From the NCBI RefSeq assembly GCF_018130785.1, contig NZ_JAFCJT010000025.1, positions 1 to 64,000 of the forward strand: DNA of 64,000 nucleotides, read 5' to 3'. Positions 43,980 to 51,825 of this stretch are shown here, piece by piece. The notes under the pieces are model-generated. The model made no database searches and had not been told where the DNA came from. It was given only the letters and a program-made list of their open reading frames with translations. Source of the DNA: Bradyrhizobium liaoningense. Its GTDB lineage: Bacteria > Pseudomonadota > Alphaproteobacteria > Rhizobiales > Xanthobacteraceae. The translations under genes were made by a program, and so were the position numbers. Numbering within the stretch: the stretch's first letter is position 1; every line of letters starts with the position of its first letter.

Positions 43980-44602
43980 CTCGATCTCGCGACCTTGCGA
44001 GCTCGATTGGACGAACTCGGTTCGACGTTGCCGATTATATTTCTTACCGGCCGTCTCGACATCCAGACCACGGCGCAGGCCATCAAGGCGGGCGCGGAAG
44101 ACTTTCTGATCAAACATTGTCCGACGACCTCTTTCGCGCAATTGATGGTGCGTTCGCACGTTACGAAGTCACGCGTGCCAAAAAGGGCAAGTTGGATGCG
44201 GATCGCGCTCGTCTGGCTGCATTGACGCCGCGAGAGCGGCAAGTATTCGAACTTGTAGCTCGGGGCAAGCTCAACAAGCAGATAGGGTACGTGCTGGGCT
44301 GTACAGAACGTACTATCAAGGCGCATCGCTCACGGGTGATGGAGAAAACGCAGGTTCAGTCATTGGCCGAACTCGTGGCACTTGCCGAGCGGATGGGCAT
44401 CCACCGGACTGGACTGACGGCGTTGTCACCCGCCTTACGGCGACCGGATCCCTCGTCATTTCCGAAGACTAAGGTAGCCGGTCGCATAAGCCGCGATGCC
44501 ACAAGCCACGAGAGCGAGTGCGAACCACACCCAGAGCGGGGTAGCTCTTCGCGGCTGACGTTGCTTCATTGCACCCCACCCGGCTGCGAAGAGCCTCATT
44601 GA
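43980..44602 (+). pseudogene. Frameshifted FixJ/LuxR-type response regulator
   Basis: A receiver remnant (DELGSTLPIIFLTGRLDIQT, AIKAGAEDFLIK) runs into a one-base frameshift near 44114-44119, where the reading frame continues as SDDLFRAIDGAFARYEVTRA and then a LuxR helix-turn-helix (LTPRERQVFELVARGKLNKQ, GCTERTIKAHRSRVMEKTQV). The first half of the receiver, with the phosphoacceptor Asp, is missing. This is the FixJ architecture, now inactive unless the C-terminal DNA-binding piece is expressed alone from a TTG at 44117. Confidence 0.75.
44456..44569 (-). CDS. Tiny single-span membrane protein
   Basis: 37 residues from the ATG at 44569, with GGTGGGGTG upstream: a basic N-terminus (MKQRQPRRATPLW) and one hydrophobic span (VWFALALVACGIAAYATGY). 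It overlaps the tail of the response-regulator pseudogene on the other strand. Function unknown; judged on composition only. Confidence 0.45.
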   Translation of the reverse strand: MKQRQPRRATPLWVWFALALVACGIAAYATGYLSLRK

Positions 44603-44719
44603 GAGGCGGTGTAAGGGGGCAGGAAGCCGTAGGCTGTCGCGAGGTTGTACCAACGGCCAATTGCTAGCTCGCAGAAGTCGAAAAAGAATAGCAAGAGTTC
44701 CGCGTGCTGGATGACGGCC

Positions 44720-44911
44720 ATGAAGGTGCGAGAGCTTGTGGAGACGCTGCAAAGGCTTCCTGATCAGGATGCCACAGTCGTCATCGGGGAAGGCCTGTCG
44801 CCCAATGTCTGGCTCATCGTCGAAGGTGCCATAGTGCGTGGCATTCGAATGAGGAAGGATAATTTGGATTGGGTAGGCCCCGGCAGTGAGCCGGGCGTCG
44901 AAATCGTCTAG
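44720..44911 (+). CDS. Small hypothetical protein (63 residues)
   Basis: Starts at the ATG at 44720: MKVRELVETLQRLPDQDATV, then a beta-rich middle (VVIGEGLSPNVWLIVEGAIVRG) and an acidic C-terminus. The helix-then-sheet layout with D-Q-D-A-x-V-V resembles small phage- or element-associated proteins, but no family can be named. Only a weak ribosome binding site is present. Confidence 0.5.
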   Translation: MKVRELVETLQRLPDQDATVVIGEGLSPNVWLIVEGAIVRGIRMRKDNLDWVGPGSEPGVEIV

Positions 44912-44952
44912 GGTGCCTACGCTCCACATAGTCTTTTCTGCCAGCGGCCTTG

Positions 44953-45126
44953 ATGACTCATTCTTACTTGGTCGGCGCTGCCGGGGCTCGCGGTTACGAG
45001 AGCCGCTCAATAGCTGAATGCCTTGAACGGCCGCAGGAGAGCAGCGAGTTGATCGTGCGGGTGGCAGCTATTGCGGCGGGCGTTTTCACCGTCGCCGCCT
45101 GCTCCGTCCTGATCCTCAGCAATTAG
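44953..45126 (+). CDS. Tiny membrane protein (57 residues)
   Basis: ATG at 44953, stop TAG at 45124-45126. The N-terminal part is polar (MTHSYLVGAAGARGYESRSI, AECLERPQESSELIVRVAAI) and the C-terminus is one hydrophobic segment (AAGVFTVAACSVLILSN). Composition is protein-like; the end overlaps the convergent LuxR-type gene by 4 bp. Function unknown. Confidence 0.5.
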   Translation: MTHSYLVGAAGARGYESRSIAECLERPQESSELIVRVAAIAAGVFTVAACSVLILSN

Positions 45127-45380
45127 GTAATGCCTCGATAGGTCCGCCATTCCGGCAGACGATGGGCCGCCGCCGTAATCTCAGCCTCGGACGCTATCCG
45201 AAGTTTGCCGAGGAGACGAACTCGTTGCTCCGCGATCTGCTTGGCAGTTCCGCCGAGCTTTGCAGCAATTTCTCTATCCGTCTTCCCGGCAGCGAGACGC
45301 CTCAATAATTTTTTCTCGCGAGGTGTCAGAAGTATCTCAGACATCGCCAAGTCATCGCGTGTTGGCCTCACTATAGTCAT
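45123..45380 (-). CDS. Small LuxR-type helix-turn-helix protein
   Basis: 85 residues from the ATG at 45380 (starts 18 bp or more upstream are possible). Nearly the whole protein is a LuxR/GerE DNA-binding domain (LLTPREKKLLRRLAAGKTDR, EIAAKLGGTAKQIAEQRVRL) with no receiver or ligand domain. It could be a stand-alone regulator or a remnant of a larger one; codon use matches its neighbours. Target unknown. Confidence 0.65.
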   Translation of the reverse strand: MTIVRPTRDDLAMSEILLTPREKKLLRRLAAGKTDREIAAKLGGTAKQIAEQRVRLLGKLRIASEAEITAAAHRLPEWRTYRGIT

Positions 45381-45540
45381 TCTGCCGCGACCGTTCATGG
45401 AGGCAATGCTCCGCGGGAGCATGCACGGCCCGTTAACGGGCTCCGCGCCATTATCACCTCGACCAGCGCATCGACACCTAAAACTCACACATTGGGAGGC
45501 GTCGCTGACCTCAGCCCGGCGAAGGCCTTTCGGGCTATGT

Positions 45541-45774
45541 ATGGATTATCGCGCGTTCACAAACGACAGCCTCACCATGATGTACGAGAGCGTTCGCGGA
45601 GCCTTGGCATCTGACGACGCGCAAAAGGCGGCCGGGCAGGCTCCCCGCTTCCGGGTTCGGGAGACGGCGGATTGGAAGCAGCACGCGGGTAATCTTGAAG
45701 CCGAAATGCTCAATCGGGGAATGTTCTTCGACATCATCGACTGGTCCGAGGATCAGGGACGATTGCCGCTCTGA
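45541..45774 (+). CDS. Conserved hypothetical protein (77 residues)
   Basis: From the ATG at 45541: MDYRAFTNDSLTMMYESVRGAL, helical N-terminus, then a basic/aromatic middle (PRFRVRETADWKQHAGNLEA) and an acidic tail (FFDIIDWSEDQG). I recall close relatives in rhizobial genomes. Cytoplasmic, function unknown. Confidence 0.6.
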   Translation: MDYRAFTNDSLTMMYESVRGALASDDAQKAAGQAPRFRVRETADWKQHAGNLEAEMLNRGMFFDIIDWSEDQGRLPL

Positions 45775-45796
45775 CCTCGCAAGCTGCGCACAGAAC

Positions 45797-46123
45797 TCAT
45801 CGGATAAGCGGCTCCGAAGCTTCGGCCGAAAGTCCCTGCAGCCGCCATCCTGCGATGTCACTGGTCTTTCCGCATTGTTCACAGGTCAAGTGAGAACATC
45901 CTAGAGATCGTCCACGCTTGGCATTTTCTCGGGAGGCTTCGCGTGCGCAGCGCGGACAGGCCAGTGCCGCGCGCCAGCATGCCAAGATGGCGAGCAGAAA
46001 ACCGAAGGCGCGATTACCAATCCACTTGATCAATTCCAGTATCCAAAACAACGGTCCCGGACTTGGGGGCTGAGATTTGGGGGCCGGGACCGTTATCGAG
46101 GCGCGGAGGCGCTGGTCATCCAC
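45797..46123 (-). CDS. Possible small zinc-ribbon membrane protein
   Basis: 108 residues: an N-terminal hydrophobic helix (LFWILELIKWIGNRAFGFLL AILAC region) followed by paired cysteines CPRC and, 25 residues on, CSHLTCEQC, the spacing of a zinc ribbon. Start site and reality are uncertain; it lies in a degraded region. Confidence 0.35.
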   Translation of the reverse strand: MDDQRLRASITVPAPKSQPPSPGPLFWILELIKWIGNRAFGFLLAILACWRAALACPRCAREASRENAKRGRSLGCSHLTCEQCGKTSDIAGWRLQGLSAEASEPLIR

Positions 46124-46542
46124 GCAATGCTAGTAAGGTCGATGTTCGTGCGACGAGGCAATTGTCTCCTGGTACAATCTCGTCGTCGGCCGCGCCCGAC
46201 GCCGACGTGGCAGGCCTCCTCAACGAGGTGCAGACGGGCCACGTCGATGTTGGTGACGTGGGCGAGGTCGATGGCCACCATAGTCCATGATCGCCGCCTG
46301 CGCAGAGACTACCGGTCTCAACTGCGTCGCACCGGCATGGAGAGAAGGCGTGACACACTTTTCCCTCCCCCACCCCTTTGGTCAGAAATCTTGGGCTGGT
46401 CTGATCTTGCAGCCCCACGCTTGCAAACGCGTCATCGTGCTCGGCGACGAGCCGCGAGTCATTGCACGACGAATTGCATTTCCGAAAGCGGATTCCGAAT
46501 TGCGGGTCCATCCGGTATATTACTCGGGAGGATAACTCTTTC
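46124..46542. other. Degraded DNA before the recombinase start
   Basis: About 420 bp of short off-bias frames, one of which (minus strand, near 46281) reads like a STAS-type beta-strand segment (VAIDLAHVTNIDVARLHLVE) but is too short and interrupted to call. Includes the ribosome binding site GGGAGG for the recombinase remnant. Confidence 0.35.
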
Positions 46543-46671
46543 ATGCGACCTGCAGTTTCCTACGTCCGCGTTTTGAAACTGAAGCAAGGCCGCAGTGGTC
46601 TCGACCTGGAGGCACAGCGGGCTGCCATCAAGACGTTCTGCGCGCAGTTAGCTTCTGCCCACCATTCGTAG
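46543..46671 (+). pseudogene. 5' fragment of a serine recombinase
   Basis: With GGGAGG upstream and an ATG at 46543, the frame gives AVSYVRVLKLKQGRSGLDLE and QRAAIKTFCAQL, the N-terminal strand and nucleophile region of small serine recombinases (the catalytic Ser is replaced by Leu in YVRVLKLKQG, where YVRVSTxKQ is usual). It stops after 42 residues. The rest of a very similar gene resumes at 47847, 1.2 kb on, so the two are probably one gene split by an insertion. Confidence 0.7.
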
Positions 46672-47098
46672 AGAATTATTTCCCATCGCCACAATTGGTT
46701 CGCGGTTCACTCCGCGAAATCCAGCTTGCGCTTAGGAGAAGGATTTTCTAAAAGCGAACATCGCGCGAAGCGCAGGTACAGAGCGGTTACTTGCTGTTGC
46801 TTGGCTCTTACGGGCATCGATTGCGGCATCTCGCTCCGGGACCGGCCAAGCCAATCAAACCATGTTGCCTTCGCCCATCCCTGCCAATGGATTGTGAGGT
46901 CGGACCACTGGTGCCAACGCTGGCCGCGAGCTTGCTTTGGATCATGCGCGCCGATTTAGCAACTTGCCGACCATGTACATTGTCCTTCCAGAGCTCTGGG
47001 GGCATGGCAACTGATCGCGCCGATCTGCCTCCCAGCTCCGGGCTGATCGTAGTAGGTAAATTTTTCTGCGCCATCTGGAACGGTTGTTACGCTGAAAG
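46672..47098. other. Unexplained DNA inside the split recombinase
   Basis: 427 bp with no supported gene. If the recombinase was split by an insertion, this is part of the inserted segment. No terminal inverted repeats or transposase were recognised. Confidence 0.4.
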
Positions 47099-47386
47099 TC
47101 AGGCCGCCGCCTTGTTCTTTATGGCACCGACGATCGCGGTCAGTATGGCGCCGCCTGCGCCGCCTGCGACCGCTTGAGAAACAATACCGCTCACACTGAG
47201 ATTGCCTGATTGTGCTGCTGCCAGTACAGAAGGCAACAACAGGGTAGCGATCTGCCCGAGTAGCCCGCCTCCGACCAGACCTGAGATTACGTTTCCAGCC
47301 GTGCCCAGATCAAATGTGGGAGATGATTTGCCAGCGCCAAAGCCGCCAACGGCGCCTGCAACGAGATTAATTAGAATCTGCTCCAT
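47099..47386 (-). CDS. Small glycine-rich membrane protein
   Basis: 95 residues from the ATG near 47386, with GGAGATCG upstream: MEQILINLVAGAVGGFGAGK, alternating Gly/Ala hydrophobic segments (VISGLVGGGLLGQIATLLLP, GGAGGAILTAIVGAIKNK). Its Gly-zipper layout resembles a family I recall in Bradyrhizobium. Probably membrane-inserted. It sits within the interval that splits the recombinase. Confidence 0.65.
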   Translation of the reverse strand: MEQILINLVAGAVGGFGAGKSSPTFDLGTAGNVISGLVGGGLLGQIATLLLPSVLAAAQSGNLSVSGIVSQAVAGGAGGAILTAIVGAIKNKAAA

Positions 47387-47846
47387 GTCGATCTCCTTAA
47401 AGGCGATGGGTGAACGAGATTCTTGGGGAAAGCCGCCCAATCACGTAACGTGCCCCCTGGCGTCTCGCAATGAAGCCGTAACTGGTATCCATTCGCAATT
47501 TTGCGCCAACGTTCAGTAGAGCAGACTTGATACAGATCAAGGGGTCCAACGATACTGCTAACATTTGCGTTGGCTGGACTTCGCCAACAAGGCCGCTGCC
47601 GCTGAGGCGCAATCGCGTAATTCTTTCGATTGGCCAGCTAATTCGGATCTAGCCCCAACTTCTGACATATCGCCGCACTGCGTTAACTGAAGCGACGGCC
47701 ATCAGCTCACGTCGTGTCTAACCCGTGGACTCGCTTTTTTTTATATGGCTGGACCGCAAAAGATTTTGATTTACCGAAATTGCAGCTTGTGCGGTCGGGC
47801 AAAACAGCGCTTCATAGGGTGCCGGTTCAACGCAGAAGCCAGCCCC
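47387..47846. other. Gap between the membrane protein and the recombinase 3' part
   Basis: About 460 bp. A minus-strand frame (47397-47612) is open but not convincing. It may hold the leftward promoter of the small membrane protein. Confidence 0.4.
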
Positions 47847-48496
47847 ATGTCGAATGAAGTTGATACGTCTGAACTATTGAAGATCGCCCGGCTGAATGGT
47901 GATTTTAGAAGAGAGGCCGAATACCGTGAGGTGGAGACTGGCCGAGGCGCGGATGCGCTGGAGCGCCGTCGTGAGCTCGCAGCAGCCATGAAGTTCGCCC
48001 GCAAGCTCGGCAAGGGTGGAAAAGCGGGCGCGGCGCCGATCATCATCGCCAAGCTGGACTGCTTAAGCCGCGACGTACACTTCATCAGCGGTCTGATGGT
48101 CCAGCGGATCCCCTTCATCGTTACCGAGCTCGGGCCCGACGTGGACCCTTCATACTGCACATTCATGCTGCGGTCGCCGAGAAAGAGCACGAGCGGATCG
48201 CTCAGCGGACCAGAAAGGCGCTCGCTGCGGCTAAGGCCCGCGGGCAGAAGCTCGGGAATGCCGGAATTGGAGAGGCGCGCAAAGCGGAGGCTGATGTGCA
48301 CGCGGAGTACTTTCGCTCGATTATCTAGCCGCTGCGCGGCCTGCCCGCCAAGCGCATTTCGGTGATCCTGAATGACCGCGGAGTCGCGACCGCGCGAGGC
48401 GGAAAATGGCAGGCCACTCAGGTGATCCGGCTGCTCAGTCGCCTGCGCTTGTCAGGCGACGACCTGGGCGGGCTTAACTCGGATCGTCCGACCTGA
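47847..48496 (+). pseudogene. 3' part of a serine recombinase with frameshift and amber stop
   Basis: In one frame it reads RREAEYREVETGRGADALER, IIIAKLDCLSRDVHFISGLM and IPFIVTELGPDVDP; a one-base deletion near 48148 shifts into FILHIHAAVAEKEHERIAQR and KALAAAKARGQKLGNAGIGE; an in-frame TAG then interrupts the C-terminal helix-turn-helix segment before RISVILNDRGVATARGGKWQ. These are the catalytic and DNA-binding parts of a resolvase/invertase-type recombinase. Joined with 46543-46671 it would make one complete gene of roughly 220-240 codons. Confidence 0.8.
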
Positions 48497-48728
48497 CGTT
48501 TGCCGGCGGGATCAGCGGCATCTTCGGCGCCTCGTCATGAAACTCGCCACCAAACGCGATGCGGTACAGCTCAGCGTCACTGAGCTCTTCTAGCGGCACG
48601 TCACGACGATCAATGACCTGCGCGGGCTTCTCATCCAGCCGATCAATCAACTCGTGAATGCAAGCAAGCTTGTCGAGCAATGGGTCCGCCACCCTGCGCA
48701 GTGCCAAGGGTCGGCTCCGGAGCACCAT
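48474..48728 (-). CDS. Possible hypothetical protein
   Basis: 84 residues, helical and charged: DPLLDKLACIHELIDRLDEK, PLEELSDAELYRIAFGGEF. Composition is plausible, but the start is unclear (a GTG within the frame is as likely) and its 3' end overlaps the recombinase remnant. No family recognised. Confidence 0.4.
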   Translation of the reverse strand: MVLRSRPLALRRVADPLLDKLACIHELIDRLDEKPAQVIDRRDVPLEELSDAELYRIAFGGEFHDEAPKMPLIPPANVRSDDPS

Positions 48729-48814
48729 CCGGAGCGCGTCGTTGCGCTACTGGAGGTGGTCACGTCGGTTTGCGAGGAGCGGCTAGTCATAGCGCCTGAA
48801 TGAGTATCCCGGGT

Positions 48815-49504
48815 CTACCGGTCGCCAGCCAATTGCACCGTTTGACGTCCACCGTTTAGCGCTCTGAGTTTGTTTATGTATTCTTCAGGCTTCAACAAAT
48901 GGAATGGAGCCTTCAAACCCATAAAACTCGCTATGCGACCGATGAAATTGGTGCAGTTGGTTGTTCCCGCGTTCCACACCGGCGAGTTCGCCTGAAGACG
49001 CTTGATGTAAGCAAATACCTTTTTGGCGTCAGCCTCATTCAAGTAGACTCGATAGCTGGCTGTCAAATATTGCTCATCGAGGTCACCGTAGCTCGCGCCG
49101 GTTTCAGAAGGCACAAACATGAGATGTCCCAATACGTACGGCACCGTGTCACCTGCTGGATGCAGGCCGGCAACTTCGACCGCCCTTTGGCTCGTCTTGC
49201 CGTACCAGACAAATGCGTGTCCGTAGGATGCAGCAGTGCGGGCACGAAAATCAACGTAGTAGGGTCCTTTAACTGAAGATCCCCGGGCCGGCTTTGCATC
49301 CGACGTGGTTGGCGGGCTGCTTGGCGCAGCCGCGGCCGTTTTCGTAGCGGAGTTAATTGAAACCTTGGGGGCAGTGTCCGGTCGCTGCTGAAGATCAGCG
49401 CGCGCCATGAGTTGCTGCGCACCAGCGCTTCCCACGGAAGCCGCAAAGATTGCGATTCCGACAATCAATCGCAGATCGCGGTATTCCCAGATCACTCTTG
49501 CCAC
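48815..49504 (-). CDS. Exported protein with possible cysteine-peptidase-like fold
   Basis: 229 residues from the GTG at 49504, preceded by the strong GAGGGGGCGG. A signal peptide ends near GSAGAQQ; a Ser/Thr/Ala-Pro linker follows; the C-terminal domain has GHAFVWYGKTSQRAVEVAGL (possible catalytic His) and NAGTTNCTNFIGRIASFMGL (possible Cys), the pattern of NlpC/P60-like or related papain-fold envelope proteins. The order of Cys and His would be circularly permuted relative to classic NlpC/P60. Function inferred, not established. Confidence 0.65.
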   Translation of the reverse strand: MARVIWEYRDLRLIVGIAIFAASVGSAGAQQLMARADLQQRPDTAPKVSINSATKTAAAAPSSPPTTSDAKPARGSSVKGPYYVDFRARTAASYGHAFVWYGKTSQRAVEVAGLHPAGDTVPYVLGHLMFVPSETGASYGDLDEQYLTASYRVYLNEADAKKVFAYIKRLQANSPVWNAGTTNCTNFIGRIASFMGLKAPFHLLKPEEYINKLRALNGGRQTVQLAGDR

Positions 49505-49609
49505 GTCCGCCCCCTCTTGGGCCCAACACAGCCCAAGCAACAACTAGTCCGCTTATCGGAGGTGAACGCCTCCGACCCCGACGGGCCGAAGGCGCTTGAA
49601 TCCGCAGGC

Positions 49610-49801
49610 TTAACCCTTGGTGACTAACGGAGCCGGCGCCGGAGCCTTGCCGATCGGGTATTTGCCGACTGGAGTTTTGCCGACGGGATATTTACCAACC
49701 GGCGCGGTCTGGACGACGGGTTGCGGACGAGGCAGATCGGCAGCAACTGCCGCTCCCACCAAAGCCAAAGACGCAGCACCCGCAATTACGAATTTCAGCA
49801 T
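49610..49801 (-). CDS. Small exported protein with PVGK repeats
   Basis: 63 residues from the ATG at 49801, after GGGGAGATTTG. Signal peptide FVIAGAASLALVGAAVAADL, then tandem repeats of a five-residue unit: APVGK, YPVGK, TPVGK, YPIGK, ending in a Pro/Ala tail. I recall this exported repeat peptide from Bradyrhizobium genomes. Likely disordered in the periplasm; function unknown. Confidence 0.75.
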   Translation of the reverse strand: MLKFVIAGAASLALVGAAVAADLPRPQPVVQTAPVGKYPVGKTPVGKYPIGKAPAPAPLVTKG

Positions 49802-49937
49802 CAAATCTCCCCTGAAGTTGCCTACTAGCCTTACCGATTCTGAGCCTAGCCGGACGTTCTACCCACGCAACAAATAGAGGCCCATGAGGCAGTCGCGCGA
49901 TCTCTTTTCTGGCAAATGTTGCAGACGGGGCACGCTT

Positions 49938-50520
49938 TTAACGGATTGATGGGAAAATCCTGCCGATCCGCGCCATATACTCGCGATAGCTGTCGGCGAA
50001 CGTCTGCAGCATTATTCGCCCTTCTCCTGCGACGCGGCCAAAGATCAAGATCCCGAACCCGGCCAAGCCCGCGAAACCGGCAATCCAATTAGGCAGCAGC
50101 AATGCCTGGGCGACAGCCCACAGCCAAAATGCCGAATATATCGGGTGCCGAACTCTCCGGTAAAACCCTTCCGTCACGAGCTCATGGTTCTCCCGCACGT
50201 CGAGACTTACCGACCAATTCCGGCCGAGTGCACGGTGCGCCAGGTGGAACACGCCCAAAGCCGCGATCGCAAAGAGACCCTAGCCAAGCCAGCGAGGGAT
50301 AAAGCTGTGAGCTGCGAAATGAGGTATTCCTGTCGTCACGTAAGCGAGCGGGACAAGTCCAAGTCCCGAAAGAGATATCAGCAAGAGCGCAGTTTCCAGG
50401 GGGCCGCGCGCGCTCCGCACAATCCTCGCACGACGGGAACGCCGCGCGTACTTGTAGCGTATGAGATACCAGCCGATCGCCAGGCAACGAAAATGATTCT
50501 CGAGATCGTGGGCATCATTT
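49938..50520 (-). pseudogene. Isoprenylcysteine methyltransferase-like protein, disrupted
   Basis: The C-terminal part GRNWSVSLDVRENHELVTEG and FYRRVRHPIYSAFWLWAVAQ is the methyl-donor-binding end of the ICMT/phospholipid methyltransferase family. The N-terminal membrane part lies in the same frame but is cut off by an amber codon at 50280-50282, probably a Trp codon changed from TGG, and the extreme N-terminus appears to need a further frameshift near 50475. Not expected to make a full protein. Confidence 0.75.
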
Positions 50521-50523
50521 GAA

Positions 50524-50988
50524 TTAGGCCGCCGCGCCCGGGCGACCTGGCAGATCGCCTTCTGGCAGCGCCGCGCTCGCAATAAGTCCTCCTTCCTCAG
50601 CGATCATCGACACGGCGCCATCCGGGGCGAGCGTCTGGGATTTGGCTGAAACAGGTCCGCATGTGAGCATGAAGTAATCGTACGATGTTCGCTTATCATT
50701 TCCACTGACGAACTGGTTGTGCAAGCGGAAGAAGTGGAAACGGATGCGTCGATAGATGTCGTCGTCGGGCATTCGGCTGAATCTCACGATCCTGACGGTC
50801 GCTTCGTTTTCCGTCGACAAACCCATTTCGGCCATTGGCCGGCTTTTGTAGAAGTTCAACGGGTCGACGAGGGCCTGATAATCGCCCCAGAAGATCGCGC
50901 GCGACTTGGCGACGCGTTCCATCGTCGCGCGAAAGCGTGTTGCCTTCGGATGCAGGCCGACCTTGAGTATGGATGATCCAACGCGCAA
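50524..50988 (-). pseudogene. Truncated alpha/beta hydrolase-type C-terminal fragment
   Basis: 154 residues: GLHPKATRFRATMERVAKSR, AIFWGDYQALVDPLNFYKSR, RRIRFHFFRLHNQFVSGNDK, TSYDYFMLTCGP. I recognise this as the C-terminal part of a larger rhizobial hydrolase-like protein of more than 400 residues; the catalytic N-terminal part is absent. It may still be translated, but is probably a remnant. Confidence 0.55.
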
Positions 50989-51021
50989 GAACGTGACGGG
51001 AATTTGGTTCCGACCGGGCTC

Positions 51022-51432
51022 AGGGCGCGACCTTGTCCATTTCGCGGATAGTCTCGCGGATCACGGCGAAGGCGTCGTGACCGATCTTGCCGTCTGGCGT
51101 GAGATAGTAGGGTCGGATCGGGTAGCGCGGGTCGATGTCGGCTTTGTCAACGAACTCATCGATCTCGATGGTGCGGGTCGCCTCAAGGGCCAACTCGTCG
51201 AGCTCCTCCTTGGTGACCTCGATGTATTGCCCCTTTTCGACTCGTAGCCCTTGACGATGTCCTCGCTCGCCACCTCGTCGCCGGTGTCGGCATCGACTTT
51301 CACGTGCTTGATCCGGTGGCCGGTCGCTCGATTGAGCTGATTGAACGAGATCTTTTCGGATTCCGATGTCGCCGGGTAGAGTGCCACCGGCGACAGACGC
51401 AAGAAGCCTTTCCAGTTGGCGCGCGGGGCCAT
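51022..51432 (-). pseudogene. ku: Ku (non-homologous end joining) pseudogene
   Basis: Starts at an ATG at 51432 with the signature MAPRANWKGFLRLS, which is directly followed by PVALYPATSESEKISFNQLN: about four residues present in normal Ku (the LVTC-type segment) are missing. It continues KHVKVDADTGDEVASEDIVK, then a one-base deletion near 51246 shifts into QYIEVTKEELDELALEATRT and DPRYPIRPYYLTPDGKIGHD. The gene ends abruptly near 51022, so more than half of the C-terminus, including the rest of the DNA-encircling ring, is missing. No LigD gene is adjacent. Confidence 0.85.
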
Positions 51433-51825
51433 GGTACGCAGAACTCCAGTTCGGACAGATTCAAGACGAAGGGCAGGGCGCGGTTCCGACAGCAGAGGCG
51501 GGCCCATCAATATCGAATGCAGCACGGCGGCTGCCGGCAAGGGATGCCAACGACACGTTTCGCCGAACGGGGGAAAGACACGTGCGTCTCTGATCGCCGA
51601 CACGCACGCATCACAGCCAAACGTGGGATGGGGGTGTATGTGGTCACCCTGCATTATCTACTGCCAAAAGGACGCGATCTGCAACTGGCTGTTTCATGGC
51701 ATCGCCAATTGGGAGATCTATCTCGATCATATCCCGAATAACCTGATGAATCTCGTCACGGGCGGGAACTTCGGTTCAGCGATGCGGCCGCGGCCGAGAG
51801 TTTTACGTGATTGCCACGGCAGTCG
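51433..51825. other. Degraded DNA between Ku remnant and Sel1 gene
   Basis: About 390 bp. One plus-strand frame near 51660-51785 (KDAICNWLFHGIANWEIYLD) reads like a piece of a zinc-free dehydrogenase or reductase, but it is short and unconnected to any start. Treated as decay. Confidence 0.4.

Noticed and set aside
46116..46544. STAS-like frame on the minus strand
   Set aside because: Only about 20 residues resemble a STAS strand; the rest is broken and Arg/Cys-rich.
47397..47612. 71-residue minus-strand frame before the Gly-rich membrane protein
   Set aside because: No recognisable motif, no ribosome binding site and an off-bias composition. Could be reconsidered if homologues exist.
49610..49801. 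CRISPR or DNA tandem repeat
   Set aside because: The repeats are within the coding frame as a pentapeptide and vary by codon; there are no spacers.
51660..51785. Dehydrogenase-like peptide in a plus-strand frame
   Set aside because: Short, without a start codon or cofactor motif; at most a small gene fragment.
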